A stretch of DNA of 64,000 nucleotides from Ktedonobacter sp. SOSP1-85 (GCF_016587415.1 NZ_BNJI01000002.1:620001-684000); one strand, 5' to 3'; counted from the first letter of the stretch, positions 33,760-42,694 are shown. The notes: a model not told the origin generated them from the sequence alone. Numbers and translations: made by a program.

Positions 33760-35098
33760 GCCATTTCTCCTTTCCCCCAGGATAGTAGCAGGAAAAATCC
33801 TCAATTCCTGGAAGCTCTCGTCGTTCCTCTGGTTCCCCGACCAACACGAGATGGACCGCGCACTCATGCCTCTGCTGTTCCTGAAGCAGTTCAAGCGTGT
33901 CTTCACTGAGCGTTTGGGTAGCGCTGATCAGCAGGATAGTGGTACCCCGCGCAAACATTTCATACCCATTTTCAAGCACATACTCCATAGGCATGTGCTG
34001 ATCAGGGATCAAACATGCAAGCATAGTCAAGAGATCCTCAGCTTGCTCATAGTTCAGGCCAAAGGGAACGCTCACCCCTGGCACAGAGTAGTCTACCGCG
34101 TTGGACATACCTGCCGTCCCTGCATCTCCTTCCTGGTCAGTATTGACTACAGAGCTGAGTGCATGGCTGGGCGTTGCCAGCGCACAGTTGGCGAGCAGGC
34201 CTACCTTATACCCCTCTTCAAGTCCCCACATCGCCAATGAGGCGGCCATTGAGATACAAAACTCCTGAAGAGCGCTATCGGGTCCCTGGAGTTGAGGCGA
34301 ATAGGCGCGGGTATCCAGCAAGAGTAAGAGCTGGCGCCGGGTAGTCGACTCGTAGATTCTGCTGCATAGCTCACCTATGCGCGCGGTCGCTTTCCAATCG
34401 ATGCGGCGCAAATCGTCGCCCGGCTGATAGGCGCGAATACCGGCAAACCAGAGCGGATCTTCAAGCAGTTGACGTGGCCCGATATAGTCGCCCATCAGGA
34501 ACTTTGAAGGGAGGCCCAGGCTCTCCAGCGGGGCGATCAGCGGATAGACCACTACTTCTTCGCTGGCAGGCAGAAGAAGCTCGCGTTCCAGCCAACCCAG
34601 GGGATCACTGCAGCGCAGCTTGAGCGGCCCAAAAATATGGCAACCGCGCACATAAGCGCTCATCGTAAAACGCTGCGTCACACGTTGGTAGGACCATAGC
34701 AGCCATGAACTGGTGAACGTTTCGCGCGGGGCTACCTGGAGCCTTGTCTCTGCCTGCTTCAAGACCACAAGTGGGGGAGAAATAGTATTATCCATCTGCA
34801 CCCAGGGGAGGGGCAACCACTTGCGATTCTCGATGCTCATCGTCAGCGTGACTTGTTCCCCCAGGAAAAGCTTCTTCCGGTCTACACGCTGGCGGACAAG
34901 CAGGTGCCTCAGCGCGTAGCGAAAGTAGAGATCCGGGACAATCGCGATCACGAGCGTGAAAACGCCCGCTTGCAGTGGAAGCGGCTGACGGCTGAGCCCG
35001 CTCACAACAAAAAGAATGCAGGCCACAAGATACCAGGAGCGGCGCTGTTTAAGGATCTCCCGATAGAAATTAGCTTCGTAAGCGTCCTGTATGTTCAT
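33683..35098 (-). CDS. DUF58 protein (MoxR-associated von Willebrand-like)
   Basis: 471 residues from ATG 35098 (MNIQDAYEANFYREILKQRR). Two hydrophobic helices lie at about 20-65. The DUF58 core has YQPGDDLRRIDWKATARIGE, the D-x-x-R-x-I-D-W-K-A signature, followed by a vWA-like fold with LLLLLDTRAYSPQ near residue 300. It begins 7 bases after the MoxR gene ends. DUF58 proteins work with MoxR ATPases in assembly or maturation of other complexes. The longer frame upstream to 35197 overlaps MoxR coding and has no ribosome site. Confidence 0.88.
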   Translation of the reverse strand: MNIQDAYEANFYREILKQRRSWYLVACILFVVSGLSRQPLPLQAGVFTLVIAIVPDLYFRYALRHLLVRQRVDRKKLFLGEQVTLTMSIENRKWLPLPWVQMDNTISPPLVVLKQAETRLQVAPRETFTSSWLLWSYQRVTQRFTMSAYVRGCHIFGPLKLRCSDPLGWLERELLLPASEEVVVYPLIAPLESLGLPSKFLMGDYIGPRQLLEDPLWFAGIRAYQPGDDLRRIDWKATARIGELCSRIYESTTRRQLLLLLDTRAYSPQLQGPDSALQEFCISMAASLAMWGLEEGYKVGLLANCALATPSHALSSVVNTDQEGDAGTAGMSNAVDYSVPGVSVPFGLNYEQAEDLLTMLACLIPDQHMPMEYVLENGYEMFARGTTILLISATQTLSEDTLELLQEQQRHECAVHLVLVGEPEERRELPGIEDFSCYYPGGKEKWHEVTHAINDAQGTLVGRSAVHLQLD

Positions 35099-35105
35099 TG
35101 CCTGG

Positions 35106-36098
35106 CTACCTCGGGGCAAGCACCGAAGGAATTTCCTCGGTGGGAACAGGTGTTGTCTGGATGATCTCAGCAATAATTTCCGCGTTGCGCCTGCCACGCA
35201 TACGGTTACGATGCGTGGTCATGAGACGGTGGCCCAGGACAAAGGGAGCCAGGTACTTAACATCGTCCGGCACGACAAAATCGCGCCCCTGGATCGCGGC
35301 ATAGGCTTCGCAGGCACGATAGAGCGCCAGCGTGCCGCGTGGACTCACGCCCAACTGGATGTCCTTGTGCGAGCGCGTACTACGGACCAGCGCCAGGAGA
35401 TAGCGCTCAACGACGGGTTGCCACTGCACCTGGCGAATGGCCTGTTGCAAAGCAAGAAACTCCTCCCCGCTCACCACGGCCTGTAACGTGTCCAGTGGCT
35501 CCTCCTGCTTAAAGCGATGGAGAATGGCCTGTTCTTCCTCCTCACTGGGATAGCCCATCTGAACCCACAGGAAGAAGCGGTCAAGCTGCGCTTCTGGCAG
35601 CGGAAAGGTTCCCTCAAGCTCGACCGGATTCTGCGTCGCAATGACCAAAAATGGCTGGGGGAGACGTCTGCTCTCGCGCTCAACTGTGACCTGGCGTTCG
35701 GCCATCGCCTCAAGGAGAGCCGCCTGGGTGCGTGGGGTCGTACGGTTAATTTCGTCTACCAGGAGGATTTGTGAGAAGAGTGGTCCCGCACGAAAAGTAA
35801 ACTCGTTCTGCTTCTGGTCAAAATAGCTGACACCAATAATGTCAGTTGGGAGCAAATCAGGTGTTCCCTGGATACGCTGGAAAGCCGCATTGAGCGAACG
35901 CGCCAGCGATTTTGCCAGGACCGTTTTCCCCATGCCGGGTACATCTTCAAGGAGCACATGTCCATTGCTGAGCAGCGCGACAAGCAAAAGATCAACGATC
36001 TCTGATTTACCAACAATAACACGCGCAATGTTCTCGCGGATCAACGCAGCATACTGCCGGGTAGAACTCAAGGAAGGGGTCAGCGAATCATTCGCCAT
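35106..36098 (-). CDS. MoxR family AAA+ ATPase
   Basis: 330 residues. Walker A is GMGKTVLAKSLARSL, Walker B is LLVDEINRTTPRTQAALLEAMAER, and sensor 1 is FLVIATQNPVELEGTFPLPE, all in the MoxR form. The lid domain follows (LGVSPRGTLALYRACEAYAA). MoxR ATPases act as chaperones that load or activate partner proteins, typically with DUF58 and membrane proteins as here. GGAGG lies ten bases before the ATG. First gene of its operon. Confidence 0.93.
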   Translation of the reverse strand: MANDSLTPSLSSTRQYAALIRENIARVIVGKSEIVDLLLVALLSNGHVLLEDVPGMGKTVLAKSLARSLNAAFQRIQGTPDLLPTDIIGVSYFDQKQNEFTFRAGPLFSQILLVDEINRTTPRTQAALLEAMAERQVTVERESRRLPQPFLVIATQNPVELEGTFPLPEAQLDRFFLWVQMGYPSEEEEQAILHRFKQEEPLDTLQAVVSGEEFLALQQAIRQVQWQPVVERYLLALVRSTRSHKDIQLGVSPRGTLALYRACEAYAAIQGRDFVVPDDVKYLAPFVLGHRLMTTHRNRMRGRRNAEIIAEIIQTTPVPTEEIPSVLAPR

Positions 36099-36182
36099 CG
36101 ATGGGTACCTCCAAAAATACTCGCTTCTGGGTCCATAACCAATAATAACTATCTGCTATAATTTTTATAGCTGTTTACAATC

Positions 36183-37070
36183 TCACCTGTCAAGGTAGAA
36201 ACTGCGCAGCTCCCACGGCGCGATACCGCAGAAGCCAGCGTTGCTCCAGCCGAGCTCTATCTCACGCTCCCCTGCTCGCTCACTTAGATATGTGTAGAGC
36301 TGGTGGGCCGCGCTCGTCTCAGACCAGCTGGACTCCACATGGGCAAAGGGGCTATGCGCGGTACGCCTGCCTCCAGAGCCGTCTCCATCTACGACGGTAT
36401 CTACGATGACGCGCCGCGCTTCGCTGGTGAGCAGGCGCTCACCAAACTGTTCTACACTGGAATAGGGGAGGCAGGGGCTGACGGTGATCTGGGTAGGCAC
36501 ACCATGCTGACTCGCCTCCCACACAAGCTCCCAACGCTTCTCCAGCGCGGGACCTCCTCTTAGCTGCTTTAAATACGCCTGGTCGTCTGTCTCGATGGTG
36601 ACGGAGAGCCAGGCATAGGGGATACGCGTTAGCAGGGGCAGGTCACGCTCCGCCAGGGGCGAACGCGTCTGAATTACCAGCAGGTCCAGGTCGGGGAAGT
36701 CCGCGAAGACCTCCAGGCATTGGCGCGTTACCTCATATGTCCGCTCAAGTGGCTGGTAGGGATCGGTGGTGCTGCTCATAAAGATGCGCAGGCGCCTGCG
36801 CGCATCGGGCGACATACGCTTGAGTTCTCGCTCCAGCAAGGTGGCGGCGTTCGTCTTTACCTGTACCGCGTCGCCCCATGCCGCTCCGTTGCTACCAAAA
36901 GACCAGTTGGGCAGGAATTGGGCATAGCAGTACATGCCACAGGTGGTTCGGCCGAAGCCACACCCCACATAGGCCGAGAGGGCATGCGTGAAGGGGTATG
37001 GTCCGCCCGCCAGGAAGCCCTTGCGCTGCGGCGTCAGGATGCTCTTCGCCTCCTTCAAGGTTGTTTCCAT
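36183..37070 (-). CDS. Radical SAM protein, SPL-like group, with unusual cysteine spacing
   Basis: 295 residues from ATG 37070 (GAGG six bases upstream). The N-terminal motif reads YVGCGFGRTTCGMYCYAQF, so the cysteines are at 37, 44 and 48 with spacing CX6CX3C rather than the canonical CX3CX2C. The rest is typical of the Rv2578c/SplB-like group: LLERELKRM, FMSSTTDPYQPLERTYEVTR and LVIQTRSPLAERDL. Those proteins open the TIM barrel with an SAM-binding [4Fe-4S] cluster. Either the three cysteines still bind a cluster with a longer loop, or the cluster is altered. The substrate is unknown. It lies alone, behind the P450 operon. Confidence 0.82.
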   Translation of the reverse strand: METTLKEAKSILTPQRKGFLAGGPYPFTHALSAYVGCGFGRTTCGMYCYAQFLPNWSFGSNGAAWGDAVQVKTNAATLLERELKRMSPDARRRLRIFMSSTTDPYQPLERTYEVTRQCLEVFADFPDLDLLVIQTRSPLAERDLPLLTRIPYAWLSVTIETDDQAYLKQLRGGPALEKRWELVWEASQHGVPTQITVSPCLPYSSVEQFGERLLTSEARRVIVDTVVDGDGSGGRRTAHSPFAHVESSWSETSAAHQLYTYLSERAGEREIELGWSNAGFCGIAPWELRSFYLDR

Positions 37071-37120
37071 CGCGTCCTCACATGTTAAAAGAAACACATT
37101 CTTTATAGCATACCATAGTC

Positions 37121-37185
37121 ATTCTGATAAAAAATGTGGTATGAAAACGCCTCTGGCGTTTTCATACCACATTTTTTATCAGAAT
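37121..37185. terminator. 31-bp hairpin at the end of the P450 gene
   Basis: Perfect arms 37121-37151 and 37155-37185 around TCT. The right arm touches the P450 stop codon, and the element may terminate the P450 operon. Outer bases ATTCTGATAAAAAATGTGGT. Confidence 0.75.
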
Positions 37186-38417
37186 TATGTCTTCACACCA
37201 TCGATGTCAATCGGTAGGTGGCGGGGGCCACGCAGGACGGCATTCTGGCGATAGGGAGGCGGATCAAGCACGAGGCGGGGATTGATGACGCGTCCGAACA
37301 GGATATTGAGCGCGATCTGGACCTCGAGGCGCGCCAGGGGTGCACCAAAGCAGTAGTGGATGCCACTGCCAAAGCCCAGGTGCTGGTTATCTTCGCGGTC
37401 AGGAACGAAGCGCTCGGGGTCAGGGAAGCGCTCGGGATCGCGGCTGCCAGCGGCCAGCATGAGATAGACGGGCGAGCCTTTAGGAATCGTTACCCCATCG
37501 ACTGTTATGTCAGCAATAGCAGTACGCTGCGAGTTAAACTGCACGGGTGGCTCATAGCGCAGCAGCTCTTCCACTAGCGACACAGCCAGCTCAGGCTCTT
37601 TGCGCAGGCGCTCAAGCACATCGGGGTAGCGCAAGAGGGTCAGCACACCGTTAGTCAACAAGTTGACGGTGGTCTCATGACCAGCGATCAGTAGCAGAAC
37701 CGAGGTTGTTACGAGATCCATGGGTGTGAGCTGACCCTCAGGTCCGTCATCGTTGATAAGCCGGGAGAGCATGTCCTCGCCTGGCTGCTTGCGCCGGGCA
37801 TCTATCAGCTCGCTCATGTACTGGCCGATCTCTTTTAAAGCCTCCTGGACATTCATAGGCCCATCATGCCCGCTCGCCTTGGGCTGCGGATCAAGCGAGG
37901 CCACGATAGCTTCCGCCCAAACATGGAAGCGGGCCTCGTCCTCCTGGGGTACGCCAAGCAGCTTGCAGATTACCGTCACGGGGAAGGGATAGGCGAAGTC
38001 ATCGACGATATCGATGCGCGTTTTGCCCTCAAAGCCATCAATCAGGCCATTTACGATCTGCACTAGCTCACCTTTCATGTTATCGATCATATCTGGCGTA
38101 TGCGGCGGACCAAACTGGCGCGATACCATACGGCGCAGGCGATCATGATCGGGTGGGTCCAAGCGCAGGAAGGGAACGGGATAGGGATTGGCCAGCGCCG
38201 TCTTGGCCTTGGGATCTTCCGGTGAACGCTTGCGCACATCCGAACTCAGGCGTGGATCATGCAGCAGCGCGGTGATCAAACGATAGCTACTGACGAGATA
38301 GCTCCCATCCGGTTCGCGTAGGACAGGCGTCTTACGCAATTCAGCATAGAGTGGATAGGGATTAGCACGATTGGCATAGTCATTTATCTGCTGAAACAAG
38401 CTTGCTTCTGTTATCAT
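37185..38417 (-). CDS. Cytochrome P450
   Basis: 410 residues, the size of soluble bacterial class I P450s. The haem-thiolate loop is LGFGSGIHYCFGAPLARLE, the I helix carries LLLIAGHETTVNLLTNG with the oxygen-activating threonine, and the K helix ExxR is EELLRYEPP. It belongs in style to the CYP107/CYP105 type that hydroxylate polyketides, terpenes or xenobiotics. Electrons should come from the ferredoxin and reductase encoded just upstream in the same orientation; a 34-bp hairpin separates it from the reductase. ATG start; substrate unknown. Confidence 0.94.
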   Translation of the reverse strand: MITEASLFQQINDYANRANPYPLYAELRKTPVLREPDGSYLVSSYRLITALLHDPRLSSDVRKRSPEDPKAKTALANPYPVPFLRLDPPDHDRLRRMVSRQFGPPHTPDMIDNMKGELVQIVNGLIDGFEGKTRIDIVDDFAYPFPVTVICKLLGVPQEDEARFHVWAEAIVASLDPQPKASGHDGPMNVQEALKEIGQYMSELIDARRKQPGEDMLSRLINDDGPEGQLTPMDLVTTSVLLLIAGHETTVNLLTNGVLTLLRYPDVLERLRKEPELAVSLVEELLRYEPPVQFNSQRTAIADITVDGVTIPKGSPVYLMLAAGSRDPERFPDPERFVPDREDNQHLGFGSGIHYCFGAPLARLEVQIALNILFGRVINPRLVLDPPPYRQNAVLRGPRHLPIDIDGVKT

Positions 38418-38475
38418 CTTTTCTCTGTCTTTCTATTTACCTAATCACATGACTTCTCGCGCCTGCGGCGCTCGC

Positions 38476-38546
38476 CTGGGGTATGAGGGTGTGATATGTG
38501 CTGGCAGCCTGTGGCTGCCAGCACATATCACACCCTCATACCCCAG
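38476..38546. repeat. 34-bp hairpin between reductase and P450 genes
   Basis: Arms 38476-38509 and 38513-38546 pair perfectly around TGT. First bases CTGGGGTATGAGGGTGTGAT. Lying inside the operon, it could lower P450 expression relative to the upstream genes. Confidence 0.75.
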
Positions 38547-38550
38547 AATT

Positions 38551-39861
38551 CTATACAAGCACATGCGGAAAGCGGGCAGGTACCGGCTGGAGCGTGGTAG
38601 GTATGTCGAAGGAGGGCGACTCTGGCGGGAAGGGCGCGGCGGCCGCGATCTGCTTCTCATAAAATGGGAGCCATCTTCCATGATCAAAGCTGACCGCCGC
38701 CACCGCCCGGCCCTGGTAACCGTAGACAGCCACGAACTGGCGCTTCTCTACTGACCCCTGCATGATTACTACTTCGTCGGCGAATGATGGCAGACCCACG
38801 CACTTGATATTGACGCCGAATTGCAGGGACCAGAAGGCGGGAATGGTCAGGTAGGGACGACACTCGGCCTGGGAGCTGAGCATATTATGCGCGGCAACCT
38901 CAGCCTGGGCTACGGCATTCCCCCAGTGCTCCAGCGCGACAAGCTGATAGCCATACCAGGGATGAGGGAAACGCGCGACATCGCCCGCCACAAAGATATC
39001 GTCAGTAACGATACCATTGATGTTGAAAGCCCGGCAACCGGCATCACAGGTTACGCCCATCTTCCCCACAGCCAGCCCTGAATCTTGCAGCCACTCGGTA
39101 TTGCGGACCGCGCCCAGGGCGACTATCGCCACATCTACATCCAGCGAACTACCATCGGAGAAATGCGCCTCGCGCAGGCGTCCACTCGCGTCTCCCTCCA
39201 GTGAGGAAACCATCGTATTGCAGCGCAGGTCTACTCCGCGCTGACGTTGCAGTTGGGCCGCTACAGAACCAATCTCACCGCCCAGCGCGCCGAACAACGG
39301 CGACTCTCCCCGCTCTGCGACCGTGACAGATAAACCCAGGTCCATGCAGACCGAGGCGATCTCGGAGCCGGTGAAGCCCGCACCGATGATCAGCACACGG
39401 CGCGGCTTCTGGCCCAGGAGCTGGCGTAAGTACTGAGCGTCATCACGTGTGCGCAGGACTGCCACGCCCTTCAACGCTGCCTCGTTGGCCTTGAACCAGG
39501 GGCGAGCACGCGTCCCCGTCGCGATCAGCAGGCGATCAAACGCAACTGTTTCACCATTGGCAAGCTGTACCTGCTTATTTGCTATATCCAGCCCGGTCGC
39601 GGCCACACCCAACCGCCACTCCACATCATCAAGGGGCTGCAAACGCGGGAGGGTCGTGTGGTCTGCCGGTATCCAGCCACTCAAGACCTGTTTGGAAAGC
39701 GGCGGACGGTCATATGGCTCATACGGCTCATCGCCAATCATCGTCAGCTTGCCAATGAAGCCCTCTTTACGCAAGGTCTCGGCGGCTCGCAGACCCGCTA
39801 GAGAGGCGCCCACAATCACAATATGGCCATTCTTCTTAAAACTCTCTTCAACCTGCGTCAT
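38551..39861 (-). CDS. Ferredoxin reductase (FAD/NAD-dependent, P450 partner type)
   Basis: 436 residues from ATG 39861, with GGGAGGGAGC upstream; the longer frame to 39909 overlaps the ferredoxin gene. FAD fold IVIVGASLAGLRAAETLRKE, NAD fold VLIIGAGFTGSEIASVCMDL, and a second FAD contact ITDDIFVAGDVARFP (with VTDD preceding) mark it as a putidaredoxin-reductase-like enzyme. It passes electrons from NAD(P)H to the adjacent ferredoxin. A reductase fold C-terminal domain is of normal length. It begins one base after the ferredoxin stop, so the two are translated together. Confidence 0.92.
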   Translation of the reverse strand: MTQVEESFKKNGHIVIVGASLAGLRAAETLRKEGFIGKLTMIGDEPYEPYDRPPLSKQVLSGWIPADHTTLPRLQPLDDVEWRLGVAATGLDIANKQVQLANGETVAFDRLLIATGTRARPWFKANEAALKGVAVLRTRDDAQYLRQLLGQKPRRVLIIGAGFTGSEIASVCMDLGLSVTVAERGESPLFGALGGEIGSVAAQLQRQRGVDLRCNTMVSSLEGDASGRLREAHFSDGSSLDVDVAIVALGAVRNTEWLQDSGLAVGKMGVTCDAGCRAFNINGIVTDDIFVAGDVARFPHPWYGYQLVALEHWGNAVAQAEVAAHNMLSSQAECRPYLTIPAFWSLQFGVNIKCVGLPSFADEVVIMQGSVEKRQFVAVYGYQGRAVAAVSFDHGRWLPFYEKQIAAAAPFPPESPSFDIPTTLQPVPARFPHVLV

Positions 39862-39862
39862 A

Positions 39863-40117
39863 CTACGCTCCCTCCCTAACGAGCGCCTGCTCTTTCTGCT
39901 TGTCCTCATGATGACCTTTTGACCGCTCTACTCTCTCTATTAAAATGGCCTGGACGGGACAAGCAGCGGCAGCCAGCAGAATCTTCTCACGCAGGGCCTC
40001 GTCGGGATTGGCATCATACATAAGTGCCTCTTCACCAATAAGCTTGAAGGCCTCTGGCGCGAGGAAGCAGCATTGGGCATATCCCTGGCAACGATTAAGA
40101 TCAACAACGATTCGCAT
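39863..40117 (-). CDS. Ferredoxin of the P450 type ([3Fe-4S] or [4Fe-4S])
   Basis: 84 residues. Cysteines lie in the P450-type pattern: RCQGYAQCCFLAPEAF near residues 9-24 (CX5C) and AAAACPVQAILIE (CP) near 53. A single cluster is therefore expected, with the missing second cysteine of a bacterial CxxCxxC suggesting [3Fe-4S]. The C-terminal tail is charged (ERSKGHHEDKQKEQALVREG). It ends 1 base before the reductase start and begins 1 base after the TetR stop, so regulator, ferredoxin, reductase and P450 are one operon. Confidence 0.93.
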   Translation of the reverse strand: MRIVVDLNRCQGYAQCCFLAPEAFKLIGEEALMYDANPDEALREKILLAAAACPVQAILIERVERSKGHHEDKQKEQALVREGA

Positions 40118-40720
40118 CTATATTTCCTCCTTTATATCGGGATGGAGCATGTGATAGATCATAAGGGCGGCGGCCTGCACCTCGACCGCCATCTCCTGCT
40201 CGCTCTTCTCGTCGAGCATATCCGTTAGGCGCGAAACAATCGCCAGCAGCATCCAGGCGCAGGTCGAGCAGCGAATATCCTCGCGAATGTAGCCCGCCTG
40301 GCGCAACTGCTCCAGGTCCCACGTCAAACGCTCGTGCCGGCGCTGCTGATAGGCGCGCTCATGCTGCGCGAACTCAGGATCCAACAGTAAAAGTTCCTGG
40401 CGCGCACGCAGCAAACCACTTCTCTGGTAGAGAATTTTCCAGATATAAGCCTCGGTCTCGGGCAGGGTTAGCAAGCGCTGGGGAAGCACAAAAAGGCCGT
40501 CATCATCTGCCTCCATCTCCTGACGAAACAGGTCCAGGATCAACTGTTGCTTTGAGGCGAAGTAACTATAAAACACGCCCACGCTTACACCACTCCGCTC
40601 CACAATTGCGTCTATAGTCGTCTCGGTATAGCCACGCTCACCAAACAATTCAAGCGCGGCCTGAAGTATTGCGTTATATTTGGCCCGGCTTCTCGCCTGC
40701 CGTGGAACTCTCTGACCCAT
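40118..40720 (-). CDS. TetR family transcriptional regulator
   Basis: 200 residues. The HTH is NAILQAALELFGERGYTETT followed by IDAIVERSGVSVGVFYSYFA. Residues 70-195 are helical and form the ligand pocket (LLTLPETEAYIWKILYQRSG). It is the first gene of the ferredoxin/reductase/P450 operon and would control it and itself; the near-palindrome at 40757-40772 is a candidate site. ATG start. Confidence 0.92.
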   Translation of the reverse strand: MGQRVPRQARSRAKYNAILQAALELFGERGYTETTIDAIVERSGVSVGVFYSYFASKQQLILDLFRQEMEADDDGLFVLPQRLLTLPETEAYIWKILYQRSGLLRARQELLLLDPEFAQHERAYQQRRHERLTWDLEQLRQAGYIREDIRCSTCAWMLLAIVSRLTDMLDEKSEQEMAVEVQAAALMIYHMLHPDIKEEI

Positions 40721-40756
40721 ACATAGTGCCTACATCTTTTCGACTACCAAAACAGA

Positions 40757-40772
40757 AACGTATATATGCGTT
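40757..40772. promoter_or_regulatory. Candidate TetR operator
   Basis: AACGTATATATGCGTT is palindromic except for one mismatched pair and lies 37 bases upstream of the TetR start. An AT-rich TATATA within it could also be a -10 element, so binding would block polymerase. Confidence 0.45.
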
Positions 40773-40822
40773 CTTGTTTTTCATTGTAGCAAACCCTGAT
40801 ATAGAAAGCAAGCGGCTTGCTA

Positions 40823-40893
40823 TATTATGTAGGGAGCATGAACATGTGGCCTGGGCAATGCCCAGGCCACATGTTCATGCTCCCTACATAATA
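40823..40893. repeat. 35-bp perfect palindrome between TetR and oxidase genes
   Basis: Arms 40823-40857 and 40859-40893 match completely with one central base (40858). Begins TATTATGTAGGGAGCATGAA. It lies just past the oxidase stop. Confidence 0.75.
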
Positions 40894-40898
40894 ATTTA

Positions 40899-42467
40899 TT
40901 ACGCCAGTGGAATACTCTGGGCGAAGTGGAAGAAGTTGCCGGGATCATAGGTGGCCTTGACGCGTTTGAGACGCGCCAGGTTGGAGCCATAGTAGGCCTG
41001 CTGCCAGTTGGGCAGGTCGGGATCGATATAGTTCTGGTACGAGGTGCCAGTGGCATAGGAACGCATGGCCTGCCAGGTGGAGCTAAGCCAGGAGCGGTTG
41101 GCCGCGACCAGGCTGTCCGAGTCGCCTGGCTCCCAAGTCGCGGTATATTGAGCCGAGAAGAGAGCATTGCGATGCGAGAAGGCCGTGGCATCGCCGGCGA
41201 CGCGGTTGATCGCTCCGCCATGCGCATCAATGCCAATGCCTCCGCCCGTGAAGTTCCCGTTGGCCTGGCGAGTATTAATCGCGTTGACCAGGGCATTAAT
41301 GCCCGCTCGCGGAAGCGCGTTGGTGAAGTAGTCGGCCTTGGAGAGATCGATCTCGCGCTGTACCTGGCCCTGAGGCCCCATGCTGGGCAGGCGACACTGC
41401 TCCACGCTCTTGCCATAGCAACCAGCCTCGTAGAGCATGGCATCGCGCACGCCAGATTGCCATACATAGCGGCTCGTCGGCCCGATCCCCAGGCGATCAA
41501 TCAGTTGCTGGAGCTGCGCGTTGGCCGCGCCCTGGTCTCCCACATACACGCCATTTACGCGCACCAGCGGGCCATCTTTAGTCGCTAGCAGCAGACAGTT
41601 AGACCAGAGTTCGTCGGGAGCCTGGGGTGCCCAGTTCTGCCAGGCGTTCACGACATCTCCGGCATTGTCCCACGACCAACCCAGCGTAAAGAGCGTCACA
41701 GAGGAGAGCTGGTGTACTTTGAAGGTAAAGGAGGTCACAACACCAAAGTTGCCGCCGCCACCGCCACGCAAGGCCCAGAAGAGGTCTGGCTCCTGGCTCT
41801 CATTGCAGATAACGACCCGCCCATTGGCCAGCACTACCTGCGCCCCCAGGAGGTTATCAGAGGTCAAACCATACTTCCGACCCAGAACACCAATACCCCC
41901 GCCCATAGTTAAACCCGCGATGCCCACTGAGGGGCAGGAGCCGGCGGGAATGATCACCCCCTGATCGGTAAGCGCGGAATAGACATCGATCAGACGTGCG
42001 CCTCCGCCAATAGTCGCGGTCCCCGCGCCCGTATCCACATTGACATCGCCCAGCTTCGTCATATCCACAACCAAACCAGTGGTTGTGGAGTAGCCCGCAT
42101 AGGAATGCCCGCCCGAGCGAGGCGTGAAGGGCAGGTTAAAGCGTCTGGCAAAGTTCAGGCAGGCCTTCACGTCCTCGGGCGAGGCACAATACGCGATGCC
42201 GGCTGGCTTGATATTATCAAAGCGCGGATTAAACAACTGGTGCGCGACATCATATTTGCCGTCTCCAGGCCGCACCAGCTCTCCCTTGAGGCGCTTCCCC
42301 AGGTTCACCCAATCGGCATCAGTCAGCCTCGGAGGCTTCGTCGGGCTCGCCGTCGCCTTAGGCGTTGCCGTAGCGGCGCTCACAATACCCGAGCCTTCAC
42401 TCTGGCAGGCCGCCAGCAACGCGGATAAACCGCCCGCACCTAGCGCGAGAAATTTGCGCCGATCCAT
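40899..42467 (-). CDS. Berberine-bridge-type FAD oxidase, exported lipoprotein-like
   Basis: 522 residues from ATG 42467. The N-terminus has a twin-arginine element RRKFL (3-7), a hydrophobic stretch and LLAAC with Cys21, so export as a folded flavoprotein and lipid anchoring are both plausible. The FAD_binding_4 domain has TPRSGGHSYAGYS (His for covalent flavin) and SCPSVGIAGLTMGGGIGVLG (Cys for a second bond), the bicovalent arrangement. The C-terminal BBE segment reads NWQQAYYGSNLARLKRVKAT and YDPGNFFHFAQSIP. Such enzymes oxidise sugars, alcohols or alkaloids with oxygen. It is transcribed divergently to nothing close; repeat DNA flanks it. ATG 42467 is preferred over the TTG at 42494. Confidence 0.88.
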   Translation of the reverse strand: MDRRKFLALGAGGLSALLAACQSEGSGIVSAATATPKATASPTKPPRLTDADWVNLGKRLKGELVRPGDGKYDVAHQLFNPRFDNIKPAGIAYCASPEDVKACLNFARRFNLPFTPRSGGHSYAGYSTTTGLVVDMTKLGDVNVDTGAGTATIGGGARLIDVYSALTDQGVIIPAGSCPSVGIAGLTMGGGIGVLGRKYGLTSDNLLGAQVVLANGRVVICNESQEPDLFWALRGGGGGNFGVVTSFTFKVHQLSSVTLFTLGWSWDNAGDVVNAWQNWAPQAPDELWSNCLLLATKDGPLVRVNGVYVGDQGAANAQLQQLIDRLGIGPTSRYVWQSGVRDAMLYEAGCYGKSVEQCRLPSMGPQGQVQREIDLSKADYFTNALPRAGINALVNAINTRQANGNFTGGGIGIDAHGGAINRVAGDATAFSHRNALFSAQYTATWEPGDSDSLVAANRSWLSSTWQAMRSYATGTSYQNYIDPDLPNWQQAYYGSNLARLKRVKATYDPGNFFHFAQSIPLA

Positions 42468-42627
42468 TTCATCTATATGCTCAAAAATTGTCAATGCGCT
42501 ATATCCTCATCTATATCAAAGTATTTATATATCAACGCCACTATGTAGCAAATTTTGCTTACACTTTTACCAACGACATCGAGAGTCGATTCATCGCGCT
42601 AATTATTCCGGGCAGTGTATGGTGGCA

Positions 42628-42694
42628 CGACGCTGCTAAAGCACGCGTCTACATATCATGTGCTTATATGTAGACGCGTGCTTTAGCAGCGTCG
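42628..42694. repeat. 29-bp hairpin, second copy of the 16281 family
   Basis: Arms 42628-42656 and 42666-42694 pair perfectly. The arm (CGACGCTGCTAAAGCACGCG at its first 20 bases) differs from the 16281 arm at two places, each compensated in the other arm. Confidence 0.75.
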
